Origin: Geodermatophilus bullaregiensis
Lineage (GTDB): Bacteria > Actinomycetota > Actinomycetes > Mycobacteriales > Geodermatophilaceae
DNA: 64,000 nucleotides
NCBI RefSeq assembly: GCF_016907675.1
Contig: NZ_JAFBCJ010000001.1
Span: 1,736,001-1,800,000 of the forward strand
Direction: 5' to 3'
A model generated the notes under the pieces. It saw only the letters and a program-made list of their open reading frames with translations. It was not told the origin of the DNA and made no database searches. Each line of letters starts with the position of its first letter. Position 1 is the first letter of the stretch. A program made the translations under genes and the position numbers. This document shows positions 28,587 to 37,034 of this stretch, piece after piece.

Positions 28587-30596
28587 GTGAGCCTGCACGT
28601 CGTCCTCGTCCCGGTGGTCAGCGCCCTCGTCCTCGTCGTCCCGGGACTGGTCCTCGCGCTGCTGGCCGGTCTGCGCCCCGGCACGTCCGTGGCCGTGGCC
28701 CCGGTGCTGACCTACGGCGTGGTGACGACGGCGGCGACGGTGGCCTCCTCCGTCGCCTTCCCGTGGCAGCCGTGGACCCTCCTGCTCGCCACCCTCCTGG
28801 CCGCGGCCGCCGTCGTCGGGCTGCGGCTGCTCACCGGGCGCGGGCTGCCGTGGCGACGCCGGCTCGCGGTCGAGCGCCCGACCCGGCCGGGGTGGCGGGA
28901 CCTGGCCGTCGTCGGAGGAGTGCTGGCCGGCGGCGCGGTGGCCGCGGCCGTCCTGCTCGACGGGTTCGGGCGGCTGGGCCGGCCCAACCAGGACTGGGAC
29001 TACGTCTTCCACTCCAGCGCCGTGCGGCTGATCGCTGACTCCGGTGACCTCGCCCCCGAGGCCATGGCGCGGATCAACGACTGGGAGTCGACGTCCTTCT
29101 ACTACCCCAACACCTTCCACGGGGTCGCCGCCGTCGTGCGCGACCTGACCGGGGCGACGGTGTTCGAGGTGCTCAACAGCCAGTCGATGATCGTCTGCCT
29201 GGTGGCGGGCCTCGGGCTGGCCGGGCTGCTGCACCGGCTCCGTGCGCCGCTGGCGGTCACCGCGACCACGCCGGTGCTGCTGGCCGGCTTCGCCGCCTTC
29301 CCCTACGACGTGCTCTGGCGCGGCCCGCTGCTCCCCTACGCCGCCGGTGTCGCCGTCGTCCCGGCGTTCGTGCTACTGCTCGACGTCGTGCTCGACCTGC
29401 GCCGGCCGGCGCCGACGCTGCTGTTCGCCCTGGGTGCGGCCGGGCTGCTGGGCCTGCACCCGAGCACGGCGCTGTCGGCCGCGCTGTTCGTGCTCGTGTG
29501 GCTGGTCGTGCGCTGGTGGCGCTCACCGGCGTCGGCGCGGTGGGACCTCGTCGTCCTGGCAGTCGGCGGGGTGGTCGCGCTGGTGTGCGCGGCCCCGGCG
29601 GTGCTCGGCGCCATCAGCACCAGCTCCGCGGGCGCCGACGTCGACTGGCCGGCGGTCGAGTCGCCCGGCCAGGCGGTGGGCGACCTGCTCTTCGTCAACC
29701 ACGCGCTGCCCGCGCCGCAGTACTGGCTCGCCGCCCTGGTGCTGGTCGGCCTGCTGACCGTGCACCGCGCCCGGTACGCCTGGGGCTGGCTGGCCGGTGC
29801 CGTCGTGCCGTTCGTGCTGTTCGTCATGGCCGCGTCCTACGACACCCCGCTGGTCGCCGACCTGACCCGGCCCTGGTGGAACGACCGGTGGCGGTTCGCC
29901 GCCCTCGTCGTGCTCGGGCTGGCGCCGCTGGCCGCGCACGGGCTGTGGACGGCGGCCCGCACGCTCGCGCTGGCGGTCCGCCGCCGGCTGGGCGGCCGGG
30001 TGGGCGCCCTGCGGGGACCGGCCCTGGCCCGCGGCCTGGTCGTCGCCGGGCTGCTGCTGCTCGTGCTGCTGTCCGACGGGCTCTACGCGCCGCTCAACAG
30101 CGGCCGCGTGGCGGTCAACCACCAGCGCGACGACATGCTGAACGCCGACGAGGTGTCGGCCATGCGGTGGCTGGCCGAGAACTCCACCGGCGGCACCGTC
30201 ATGAACGACGCCAACGACGGCTCCGCCTACCTGTCGGCGGTGGCCGGCCTGCACCCGCTGTTCGGGCACATCGTCGAGCCCCGGCTCATCCCGCGCATGG
30301 GGCCGACCCAGCAGCTGCTGGTCGAGCACTTCAACTGCCTCGACTCCGACCCCGGGGTGCGCGAGGCCATCGAGGACCTCGACATCCGCTACGTCTTCCT
30401 CGGCAGCGGCTTCATCCGCGAGAACTTCACGCGGCTGCCCGGGCTGCGCGGCCTGGACGCCTCGCCGTCCCTGGAGCTGGTGCACCGGGAGCCCGGGGTG
30501 CGGGTCTTCGAGATCGACCTGACCGACGCCCCGGCCGAGCCGGTGGCCGCCTGCGTGCCGCCCGAGGACGACGGCCCCGACGGCGCCGAGGGCTGA
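28587..30596 (+). CDS. DUF6541 polytopic membrane protein, possible GT-C glycosyltransferase
   Basis: This 669-residue membrane protein has at least ten helices in the N-terminal two thirds and an extracellular C-terminal domain of about 150 residues (MRWLAENSTGGTVMNDANDGSAYLS, DLDIRYVFLGSGFI). Between helices 4 and 5 lies a large loop starting NQDWDYVFHSSAVRLI with acidic residues positioned like those of polyprenyl-dependent GT-C transferases. DUF6541 proteins are found in actinobacterial wall-polysaccharide loci. A glycosyltransferase role, perhaps side-chain addition to galactan, is inference. GTG 28587 is chosen; the upstream residues are shadow sequence. Confidence 0.75.
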   Translation: MSLHVVLVPVVSALVLVVPGLVLALLAGLRPGTSVAVAPVLTYGVVTTAATVASSVAFPWQPWTLLLATLLAAAAVVGLRLLTGRGLPWRRRLAVERPTRPGWRDLAVVGGVLAGGAVAAAVLLDGFGRLGRPNQDWDYVFHSSAVRLIADSGDLAPEAMARINDWESTSFYYPNTFHGVAAVVRDLTGATVFEVLNSQSMIVCLVAGLGLAGLLHRLRAPLAVTATTPVLLAGFAAFPYDVLWRGPLLPYAAGVAVVPAFVLLLDVVLDLRRPAPTLLFALGAAGLLGLHPSTALSAALFVLVWLVVRWWRSPASARWDLVVLAVGGVVALVCAAPAVLGAISTSSAGADVDWPAVESPGQAVGDLLFVNHALPAPQYWLAALVLVGLLTVHRARYAWGWLAGAVVPFVLFVMAASYDTPLVADLTRPWWNDRWRFAALVVLGLAPLAAHGLWTAARTLALAVRRRLGGRVGALRGPALARGLVVAGLLLLVLLSDGLYAPLNSGRVAVNHQRDDMLNADEVSAMRWLAENSTGGTVMNDANDGSAYLSAVAGLHPLFGHIVEPRLIPRMGPTQQLLVEHFNCLDSDPGVREAIEDLDIRYVFLGSGFIRENFTRLPGLRGLDASPSLELVHREPGVRVFEIDLTDAPAEPVAACVPPEDDGPDGAEG

Positions 30597-30616
30597 CCCG
30601 GCGGCACCACCCCCAC

Positions 30617-30668
30617 GGACGACGGAGGGGCGGCTCCCCGGCCGGGGGGAGCCGCCCCTCCGTCGTCC
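30617..30668. terminator. Bidirectional terminator, 23-bp perfect stem
   Basis: 30617-30639 pairs perfectly with 30646-30668 around a six-base loop, between the convergent DUF6541 and GT2 genes. It is the longest perfect hairpin in the window. Confidence 0.8.
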
Positions 30669-30674
30669 AGGGAC

Positions 30675-31607
30675 TCAGGAGGCCGTGCCGGCGCCGCGGC
30701 GTGGGGCCAGCGAGCCGGGGAGCCCGCCGAGGCCGTGCCGCAGCAGGGTGCGGACGGCGTCGGGACGGCGCTTCTGCACCGCCGCGGGCAGGTAGGTGAG
30801 CGCGTGCAGCCGCGAGGAGGCGTGCACCCGTGCCGCCCGTGCCGCGCGCGACCAGCCGAGCCGCTCGAGCTCGTCGGCGGCGGTGAGGAAGAAGCGGCGC
30901 TCCTCGTCGAAGCGGGTGCCGTCCAGCGCCCGCCAGGACGAGTCGCTGCCGGAGTGCCGGCGGTAGGCGAAGCAGACGGCGGGGTCGTAGACCAGCGTCT
31001 CGCCGCGCATCAGCAGGTCGAGGACCAGCTGCAGGTCCTGGACGACGTCGAGGCCGGGGCGGAAGCCGATCGCGCGGATCTTGGCGACGTCGAAGCACAG
31101 CGCCGGGAAGTACAGCCAGTTGCCGCGCAGCAGGCTGCGCGCCAGGTCCTCCCCGCCCATGACCGTCCGCTGCGTCACCCTCGGCTGGTAGAGGCGCTTC
31201 TTCGTCTCGTCGACCAGCGTGCGGACCTCGGTGCCGTGCTCGTCGATGACCTTCACGCCCGGCTGGATCACCGCGGCCTCGGGGTGCGCGGCCCGCGCCG
31301 CCGACACCACCGCCACGTACTCGGGCAGCAGGACGTCGTCGGCGCCCAGGATCACCACGTCCCGCTGCTGGGCGATGGCGATGCACTTCTCGTAGTTCTT
31401 GTTGGCCCCGAGGTTGACCTCGTTGCGCTGGTAGGTGACCCGGTCGTCGCCCAGCGCGCCGAACCACTCGGCCACGGTCGGGTCAGGGTAGCCGTCGTCG
31501 ACGACGGTGAGCCGCCAGTCCGGGCTGGTCTGGGCCCGGACGCTGCCGACGGTCTCCCGGAGCATGGCCGGGTCGCCGTAGAACGGGATCATGATGTCGA
31601 GCGTCAA
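30675..31607 (-). CDS. Family 2 glycosyltransferase
   Basis: This 310-residue GT-A enzyme has LDIMIPFYGDPAMLRETVGSV, LTVVDDGYPDPTVAEWF, NLGANKNYEKCIAIA, the metal-binding VVILGADDVLLPEYV, a central NWLYFPALCFDVAKIRAIGF and VVQDLQLVLDLLMRGE, and a YRRHSGSDSS segment. It is likely to add a sugar to a surface glycan; donor and acceptor are unknown. TTG 31607 is taken as start because it overlaps the flippase stop as TTGA, like the other coupled pairs here; ATG 31592 is the fallback. Confidence 0.85.
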   Translation of the reverse strand: MTLDIMIPFYGDPAMLRETVGSVRAQTSPDWRLTVVDDGYPDPTVAEWFGALGDDRVTYQRNEVNLGANKNYEKCIAIAQQRDVVILGADDVLLPEYVAVVSAARAAHPEAAVIQPGVKVIDEHGTEVRTLVDETKKRLYQPRVTQRTVMGGEDLARSLLRGNWLYFPALCFDVAKIRAIGFRPGLDVVQDLQLVLDLLMRGETLVYDPAVCFAYRRHSGSDSSWRALDGTRFDEERRFFLTAADELERLGWSRAARAARVHASSRLHALTYLPAAVQKRRPDAVRTLLRHGLGGLPGSLAPRRGAGTAS

Positions 31608-32962
31608 CGGGGCTCCTCGGACGGGGTGCGATCGGGGTCGGGGACGGCGGCCGGGGCGGGCTCGCGGAGGGCGAGGCGCACCAGGCCGTAGGGCGAGGTC
31701 AGCTCGTGCACGGCCAGCGTCGCGGCGGCCACCACGGTGGTGACCAGGACCATGCGGCCCGGCGAGTCGCCCAGCATCAGCAGACCGGCGGCCTGCGCGA
31801 CCGCGGCGGCGGCGACCAGGACGATGAGCACCCGGTCGCGCCGGGCCAGGCTCATCATGATGTGGACGTGCACCAGGGCCAGCAGCGTCATCGCCACGGC
31901 CAGCGGCGCGGCCAGTGAGTACGCGCCGGCGTAGGCGGCACCGAAGACGCCGGTGACCAGCGACGGCGGGGCGAGCGCGATGCCCGCCGCGACGACGCCG
32001 CCGGTGAGCACGGTGGCCACCATGACCAGCAGCGCCGGGCGGCGGACGCTCAGGGAAGACTCCAGCCGCGCGGTCACCTTGGGCAGCAGCACGAGGGCCA
32101 GCGCGGAGGGGCCGTACAGCGCGATCTTGCCGAGCAGCGCCGCCGACGCGTACAGGCCGGCCTCGGTGGCACCCAGCGTCACCTTGCCCACCAGCAGGTC
32201 GACGTTGGTCAGCGACGCGAAGGCGCCCAGGGCGACCAGCGCGGTCCGCACGTCCGGCAGCGGCGGGACGACGGTGCCCGCGGGGCGGTCGCGCCGGCGC
32301 TCGGCGAGGACCACCAGGCCGACGACCGTGGCCACGACCATCGCGCCGAGGGCGCCGACGACGCCGGCGGCCAGCGCCAGCGGGACGAGGAACAGCGGCC
32401 GGAACACGCCCATGGGGCCACCGAGGACCGCGGCGACCACGCCGAACTGCTCGCGGCCCTGGCGGCTGCCCAGCCCGACGTAGAGGCCCATGCCGAGGAC
32501 GAGCCACGCCGTCCCGGCCAGCCAGACCCACGCCGACGTGAGGTCGAGGACGGCGACCGCGGCCGGGGTGCCCAGGACCAGCACCGCCAGGACGCCGGCC
32601 TGCACGACCGCCATCCGGCGGGCGACGGCCCGGCTGAGGGCCCGCGCCTCGGCGGTGCGCCCGCGCGCCTCGAGGGCGGCGGTGTCGCGCGCGAGCGCGG
32701 CCTGCACCCCGGTCGCGGGCATGAAGGCGATCGTGGCCAGCCCGGTGATCGCGCTGACCTCGGCGAACTCCGCCGGCGTCAGCAGCCGGGCGGCCAGCAC
32801 GTAGTAGAGGTAGTTGCCGACGTGCCCGGCGAGCGAGCAGAGCAGCAGGACCAGGCCCGAGCGCGCGCCCGCCGACGTCAGCAGGGCGGGGAGCCGGGGC
32901 CGGGCGCGCACCGGAGCGCCGCCGCGGGGGTCGCTCACCGCGTGGAGCACCCCATCTCGCAC
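31604..32962 (-). CDS. Wzx/MATE-like polysaccharide flippase
   Basis: This polytopic membrane protein of about 450 residues has roughly 12-14 helices, starting LVLLLCSLAGHVGNYLYYVLAARLLTP and including LGAFASLTNVDLLVGKVTLG, the polysaccharide-synthesis/MATE family hallmark. It probably translocates a lipid-linked oligosaccharide across the membrane. It forms an operon with the GT2 gene. The start is uncertain among GTG 32962, 32950 and 32938; the region just upstream contains a purine-rich GAGGGAGGG. Confidence 0.85.
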   Translation of the reverse strand: MRDGVLHAVSDPRGGAPVRARPRLPALLTSAGARSGLVLLLCSLAGHVGNYLYYVLAARLLTPAEFAEVSAITGLATIAFMPATGVQAALARDTAALEARGRTAEARALSRAVARRMAVVQAGVLAVLVLGTPAAVAVLDLTSAWVWLAGTAWLVLGMGLYVGLGSRQGREQFGVVAAVLGGPMGVFRPLFLVPLALAAGVVGALGAMVVATVVGLVVLAERRRDRPAGTVVPPLPDVRTALVALGAFASLTNVDLLVGKVTLGATEAGLYASAALLGKIALYGPSALALVLLPKVTARLESSLSVRRPALLVMVATVLTGGVVAAGIALAPPSLVTGVFGAAYAGAYSLAAPLAVAMTLLALVHVHIMMSLARRDRVLIVLVAAAAVAQAAGLLMLGDSPGRMVLVTTVVAAATLAVHELTSPYGLVRLALREPAPAAVPDPDRTPSEEPR

Positions 32963-33204
32963 CCTCCCTCTCTCCCCCGGGCTCGTCCGGGGCCGGTCGC
33001 GGCCCCGCCCGGGGGGCGCGGCCGGGCGGCGCGGGGACCGCGTCCCGGGACCCGTCGCTCCCGGCGCGTGCGGCTCCCGGACGGGAGCCGGGGCACGGTC
33101 GGGGACCGCCCGGGGAGCGCCCCGACTGTAACGGGCGCTCCCCTCCCCCGCCGGTGCCGGCGGACCTCCCGGCCCGCCGGCCCCTCGCGTCCCGGCAGCA
33201 CCAC

Positions 33205-36200
33205 TCAGGCCGGTTGCACCTCGGCGACGCCGTTGCGGACGACGATGGCGCCGCGGGCGAAGTCCACCCGCTGCAGGCCGTCGCGCACGTGGACGTCACC
33301 CACCGGCACCCCGAGCGGGCCGGCCGAGGCGCCCGTGGCCACGTAGGCGTCCAGGATCTGCCGCGTCGTGCGGTGCACGTAGGACGTCGCCGACCAGTGC
33401 AGGACGCCGTTGGCGAACGCCTGCGCGCTGTCGGGGCCGGCCGCCGTCTCGTTGCCGGTCGGCCCGCCCAGCGGGCCGTCGATGCCGCCGGTGGCCAGCC
33501 AGTAGCTGGCCATCGCGCCCCGCACCGGGTGCGCGCCGCCGGCCGACGTCCAGTAGATCCCGCCGCTCTGGAACGGCTGCACCCGCCCGGACCCGGACGC
33601 CGTCTCCGGGCCGGCCGGGAAGCCCAGCGGTCCGGTCGGCCCGCCGGCGGCGGTGTAGGCGGCGGCGACGGCGCCGCGCACGACCTGCGCGCGCGTGGCG
33701 GGCGACCAGTGGACCGAGCCGCCGGAGAAGGCCTGGACGACGCCGCCGCCGACGGCGGTCTCGTCGCCGACCGGGGCTCCCAGCGGGCCGGTCAGCCCGC
33801 CGGTCGCCTGCCACGCCGCGGCGACCGCGCCGCGCACGGGGTGGGCACCGCCGGCCGACGTCCAGTAGACCCCGCCGCCCTGGAACTGCTGGACGCGCGC
33901 GGACCCCGAGGCGGCCTCCGGGCCGACGGGCAGGCCCAGCGGGCCGGCGGCGCCGCCGGCGGCCTCGTGGGCCGTGGCGACCGGGCCGCTGACCACCTGT
34001 CCGCCGGTGCCGGCCGACCAGTAGACCGAGCCGCCGGTGAAGCGCTGCACCCGGCCGGCACCCGCGCCGGTCTCCCCGCTCGTGGGGGCACCCAGGGGGC
34101 CGGTCAGCCCGCCGCTGCCCGACCAGGTCGTGCCGATGGCCCCGCGCACCGCGTGCGCGCCGCCCGCGGAGGTCGCGTAGACGGTGCCGCTCTGGAAGTC
34201 CTGCACGCGCGCGTCGCCGGAGGTCCGCTCCTCGGCCACGGGGAAGCCCAGGGCGCCGAGGACGCCGCCGGCCTCCTCGAGACCCCGCACGAGCGGGTCG
34301 CGCACCGCGTGGGCACCGGTCGCGGGCGACCAGTAGACCTCGCCGCCGGTGAACCGCTGCACGCGGCCGTCGCCGGCACTCGTCTCCCGCGAGACCGGGC
34401 TGCCGAGCGGGCCGGTCAGGCCACCGGCCGCCGTCCACGCGCCACCGACGCCGCCGCGCACGGCGATCGCCCCGGTCGAGGCCGTCCAGTGCACGATGCC
34501 GCGCTGGAAGCGCTGCACCTGGCCGGTGGGCTCGGTCGTCTCCTCGCCGATCGGCAGGCCGAGCGCGCCGGCGTCGGCCGCCTCGGCGAGGTACTCGGTG
34601 AGCACGGCGCCACGCACGAGGACGGTCTCGGCCCCCGTCAGCGCGTACAGCGCGCCGCCCTGGAAGGTCTGCGTCGTGCCGCCCCCGCCGGGGACGCGGC
34701 GGGCGTCGGTGACCGGCCAGCCGAGGCCGCCGGCGACGCCGCCGCGGACGGCCCAGGCGTCGGCGAGGGTCCCGGACACCGCGTGCGCGCCCGTCCCGGC
34801 CGTGTACCAGACCGAGCCCCGCTGGAACCGCTGGACGGTGCCCACGCCCCCGGGACCGGGTTCCTCGGCGGCCACCGGGTAGCCGAGCTCCCCGGTCTCG
34901 GCGCCGGCGCCGCCCCAGGCGCCGCGGATGGCCCCGCGGACCGGCTGTGCGCCGGTCGTCGGCGAGTACGAGATGACGCCGCCCTGGAACAGCTGGGCGA
35001 CACCGCGGCCGTCGGCGACCGGCAGCTCGGGTGTGATCGGGTAGCCGAGGACGCCGGTCTCGGCGCCGAGCGCGCCCCACTTCGCGCGGATGGCGCCGCG
35101 GATCGGCTGCGCGCCCGTGGCCGGGGAGTAGAAGACCGCGCCGCCCTGGTAGAGCTGCAGCACCCCGATCCCGTCGGCGGTGGGGGTCTCGTCGCCCACC
35201 GGGTAGCCCAGGGGGCCGCCGTCGGCTCCCTGCGCCCCCCAGGCCGCCCGGATGCCGCCACGGACCGGCCAGGCGCCGGTCGAGGCCGACCAGAAGATGC
35301 CGCCGCCCTGGAAGTTCTGCAGCCGGCCGGCGCCGTCGGCGGTCGGCAGCTCGCCGCCGACGGGGTAGCCGAGACCGCCGCTCTCGTAGCCGCGCGCGGC
35401 CCAGGCACCCATGATGGCGCCGCCGATGGCGTGGGCTCCGGTCCCGGGCGACCAGTAGACGGCGCCGCGGGTGAAGAACTGGTGGCAGCCCCCGGCGGGC
35501 AGGCCACACCGGACCGGCTGGGTGGGCGTCCCGATCCAGCTGCTGGCCGAGGAGTAGTACAGGGCCGAGATGGCCGCGGCGCCGGGCTCGTGGGTGGAGC
35601 CGAACCAGTCGGTGAAGTAGTGGAAGAAGTTGCGGTTGCCGTAGGCCGAGCAGTCGTCACCGGCGCCGTAGCCGGCGCGCAGCGCGGCGGCGTTGGGCTG
35701 GTAGGGCGTGTAGTTGTAGAGGCCGGCGGTGGCCTGGTTGAGGATGAACACCGACGAGCTGCCGCAGCCGGCCTCCGGGTGGAAGCGGACCGCGTTCACC
35801 TGGCCGGCCCGGTGGGCGTAGCCGCGGGGGTTGGCGGCGTAGTTCTTGAACTGCCGCGCTGCGCTGTAGACCTGGTTTAAGAAGCCGTTGTAGGCGGGGT
35901 TGCAGGCCGCGGTGTCGGGACAGGCGAACCCCATGGCCTCGCGGTAGCGGCGGGCGTAGAGGCTGGAGCCGTTGTTCGTGACGAGCGACTGCTCCTTCTG
36001 CAGCATGACCAGCAGCACCCGCTGGCTGATCCCGCAGGCCTGCCCGACCTTGGCGATGATGCGCGCCGCGCTCTCGCCGGGTTGGCCGGCGTAGGGGGCG
36101 CAGCGGTCGTCGCCCGGCTTGGACTGGGTGTCCTGGCGGTAGACCCTGAGGCAGGGGGTGCCGTCGGAGCCGGGCCGGCAGCTCGCCCCCTTTTGGTCCA

Positions 36201-36393
36201 GGAAGCCCTGGACGTCGGCCTCCGACATGGCCCAGCCGTCGAAGAAGAGCCCGTCGCTGATGATGTCGCCGGGCTGGAACTGGCTCAGGTCGGCGGCCTC
36301 GGCCAGCCGGTCCTCCTGGCCGGGCAGGTGGCCGGCGAGCAGCACGGCCAGCAGGGCCAGCACGCCGGCCGCGGTCGCCAGGCGGGTGCGCAT
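33205..36393 (-). CDS. Secreted LGFP-repeat protein (14 repeats) with Cys-rich N-terminal domain
   Basis: This 1062-residue exported protein has a signal peptide (residues 1-34, RLATAAGVLALLAVLLAG). Residues about 35-300 form a cysteine-rich globular domain containing AARIIAKVGQACGISQRVLL and LVMLQKEQSLVTNNGSS (Glu124) and FVT-like FFHYFTDWFGS, which looks like a lysozyme/glucosaminidase-type fold, but I cannot prove it. From about 308 to the end are 14 full LGFP repeats of 51-54 residues (pattern W..GG..GPLGYP..DE....G..Q.FQGG.VYWSPATGAH.VRG) plus a partial one. LGFP repeats are thought to bind arabinogalactan-type walls. It is the last gene of the amidase-lipoprotein operon. Confidence 0.85.
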   Translation of the reverse strand: MRTRLATAAGVLALLAVLLAGHLPGQEDRLAEAADLSQFQPGDIISDGLFFDGWAMSEADVQGFLDQKGASCRPGSDGTPCLRVYRQDTQSKPGDDRCAPYAGQPGESAARIIAKVGQACGISQRVLLVMLQKEQSLVTNNGSSLYARRYREAMGFACPDTAACNPAYNGFLNQVYSAARQFKNYAANPRGYAHRAGQVNAVRFHPEAGCGSSSVFILNQATAGLYNYTPYQPNAAALRAGYGAGDDCSAYGNRNFFHYFTDWFGSTHEPGAAAISALYYSSASSWIGTPTQPVRCGLPAGGCHQFFTRGAVYWSPGTGAHAIGGAIMGAWAARGYESGGLGYPVGGELPTADGAGRLQNFQGGGIFWSASTGAWPVRGGIRAAWGAQGADGGPLGYPVGDETPTADGIGVLQLYQGGAVFYSPATGAQPIRGAIRAKWGALGAETGVLGYPITPELPVADGRGVAQLFQGGVISYSPTTGAQPVRGAIRGAWGGAGAETGELGYPVAAEEPGPGGVGTVQRFQRGSVWYTAGTGAHAVSGTLADAWAVRGGVAGGLGWPVTDARRVPGGGGTTQTFQGGALYALTGAETVLVRGAVLTEYLAEAADAGALGLPIGEETTEPTGQVQRFQRGIVHWTASTGAIAVRGGVGGAWTAAGGLTGPLGSPVSRETSAGDGRVQRFTGGEVYWSPATGAHAVRDPLVRGLEEAGGVLGALGFPVAEERTSGDARVQDFQSGTVYATSAGGAHAVRGAIGTTWSGSGGLTGPLGAPTSGETGAGAGRVQRFTGGSVYWSAGTGGQVVSGPVATAHEAAGGAAGPLGLPVGPEAASGSARVQQFQGGGVYWTSAGGAHPVRGAVAAAWQATGGLTGPLGAPVGDETAVGGGVVQAFSGGSVHWSPATRAQVVRGAVAAAYTAAGGPTGPLGFPAGPETASGSGRVQPFQSGGIYWTSAGGAHPVRGAMASYWLATGGIDGPLGGPTGNETAAGPDSAQAFANGVLHWSATSYVHRTTRQILDAYVATGASAGPLGVPVGDVHVRDGLQRVDFARGAIVVRNGVAEVQPA

Positions 36394-36404
36394 GCGGGGC
36401 TGCC

Positions 36405-37034
36405 TCACGGGATCTCGACGGTCTGGGAGGGGCTGGTGCCCGAGGAGGTGGCGGAGCGGTACGCCAGCCGGGCCGTCCACTCGCCCGGGGCCAGCCCGCC
36501 GACCGGCACGGAGAGCGCGCCACAGGCGGTGGTGCGGACGTCGGGGGTGCCGGCGCCCTCGACCCGGACGTCGTCGTGGCCGGACCGGCTCAGCGTGAGC
36601 ACGCACTCGCCGCCGTCCTCGACGACCGCGGCGAAGCCGGCCACCTCGAGGGTCGCCGTGCCCGGCTCGACCCCGCTGTAGGTGATCACCACGTCCACGT
36701 CGGCCGGGTCGTCGGGCGTCCCGGCGTCGCCGGGGTCCTCGGCGGGCGGGTCGGTGGCCACGGCGGTCGGCCCGGTGTCGTCGGGCGACTCGTCGGGCGA
36801 GGTGTCGGACGCGGTGTCGGACGAGGTGTCGCCGGACGGCGCAGCCGCGGTCTCCCCCGCGCCGCCACCGGGGGGAGCGGCCGCCGGGGAGGGACTGCCG
36901 CCGGAGGCGTCACCGCCGGTCGTGGCGTCGCCGCCGGCGGGGGACGACGTGCACCCCGCCGCGAGGGGGCCGAGGAGCAGGGCGGCCGAGACCGCCCACG
37001 CCGCCCGGGCCGGGGACGTCCTGCGTGCGCTCAC
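36405..37034 (-). CDS. Putative lipoprotein with Thr/Asp/Pro-rich linker
   Basis: This 209-residue exported protein has a signal peptide ending in the lipobox LAAGC. About 90 residues of low-complexity Gly/Ser/Asp/Pro linker (DTSSDTASDTSPDESPDD) follow, then a beta-rich domain of about 90 residues (VDVVITYSGVEPGTATLEVAG, ECVLTLSRSG) with two Cys that may pair. No named family is recognised. GTG 37034 overlaps the stop of the LGFP amidase by four bases and the LGFP protein starts 11 bases downstream, so it is the middle gene of a three-gene surface operon. Confidence 0.75.
   Translation of the reverse strand: MSARRTSPARAAWAVSAALLLGPLAAGCTSSPAGGDATTGGDASGGSPSPAAAPPGGGAGETAAAPSGDTSSDTASDTSPDESPDDTGPTAVATDPPAEDPGDAGTPDDPADVDVVITYSGVEPGTATLEVAGFAAVVEDGGECVLTLSRSGHDDVRVEGAGTPDVRTTACGALSVPVGGLAPGEWTARLAYRSATSSGTSPSQTVEIP

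Noticed and set aside
33154..35880. Rightward open frame of 908 codons opposite the LGFP protein gene
   Set aside because: It mirrors the repeat structure of the minus-strand gene and has no start signal or family; long antisense frames are expected at this GC content.
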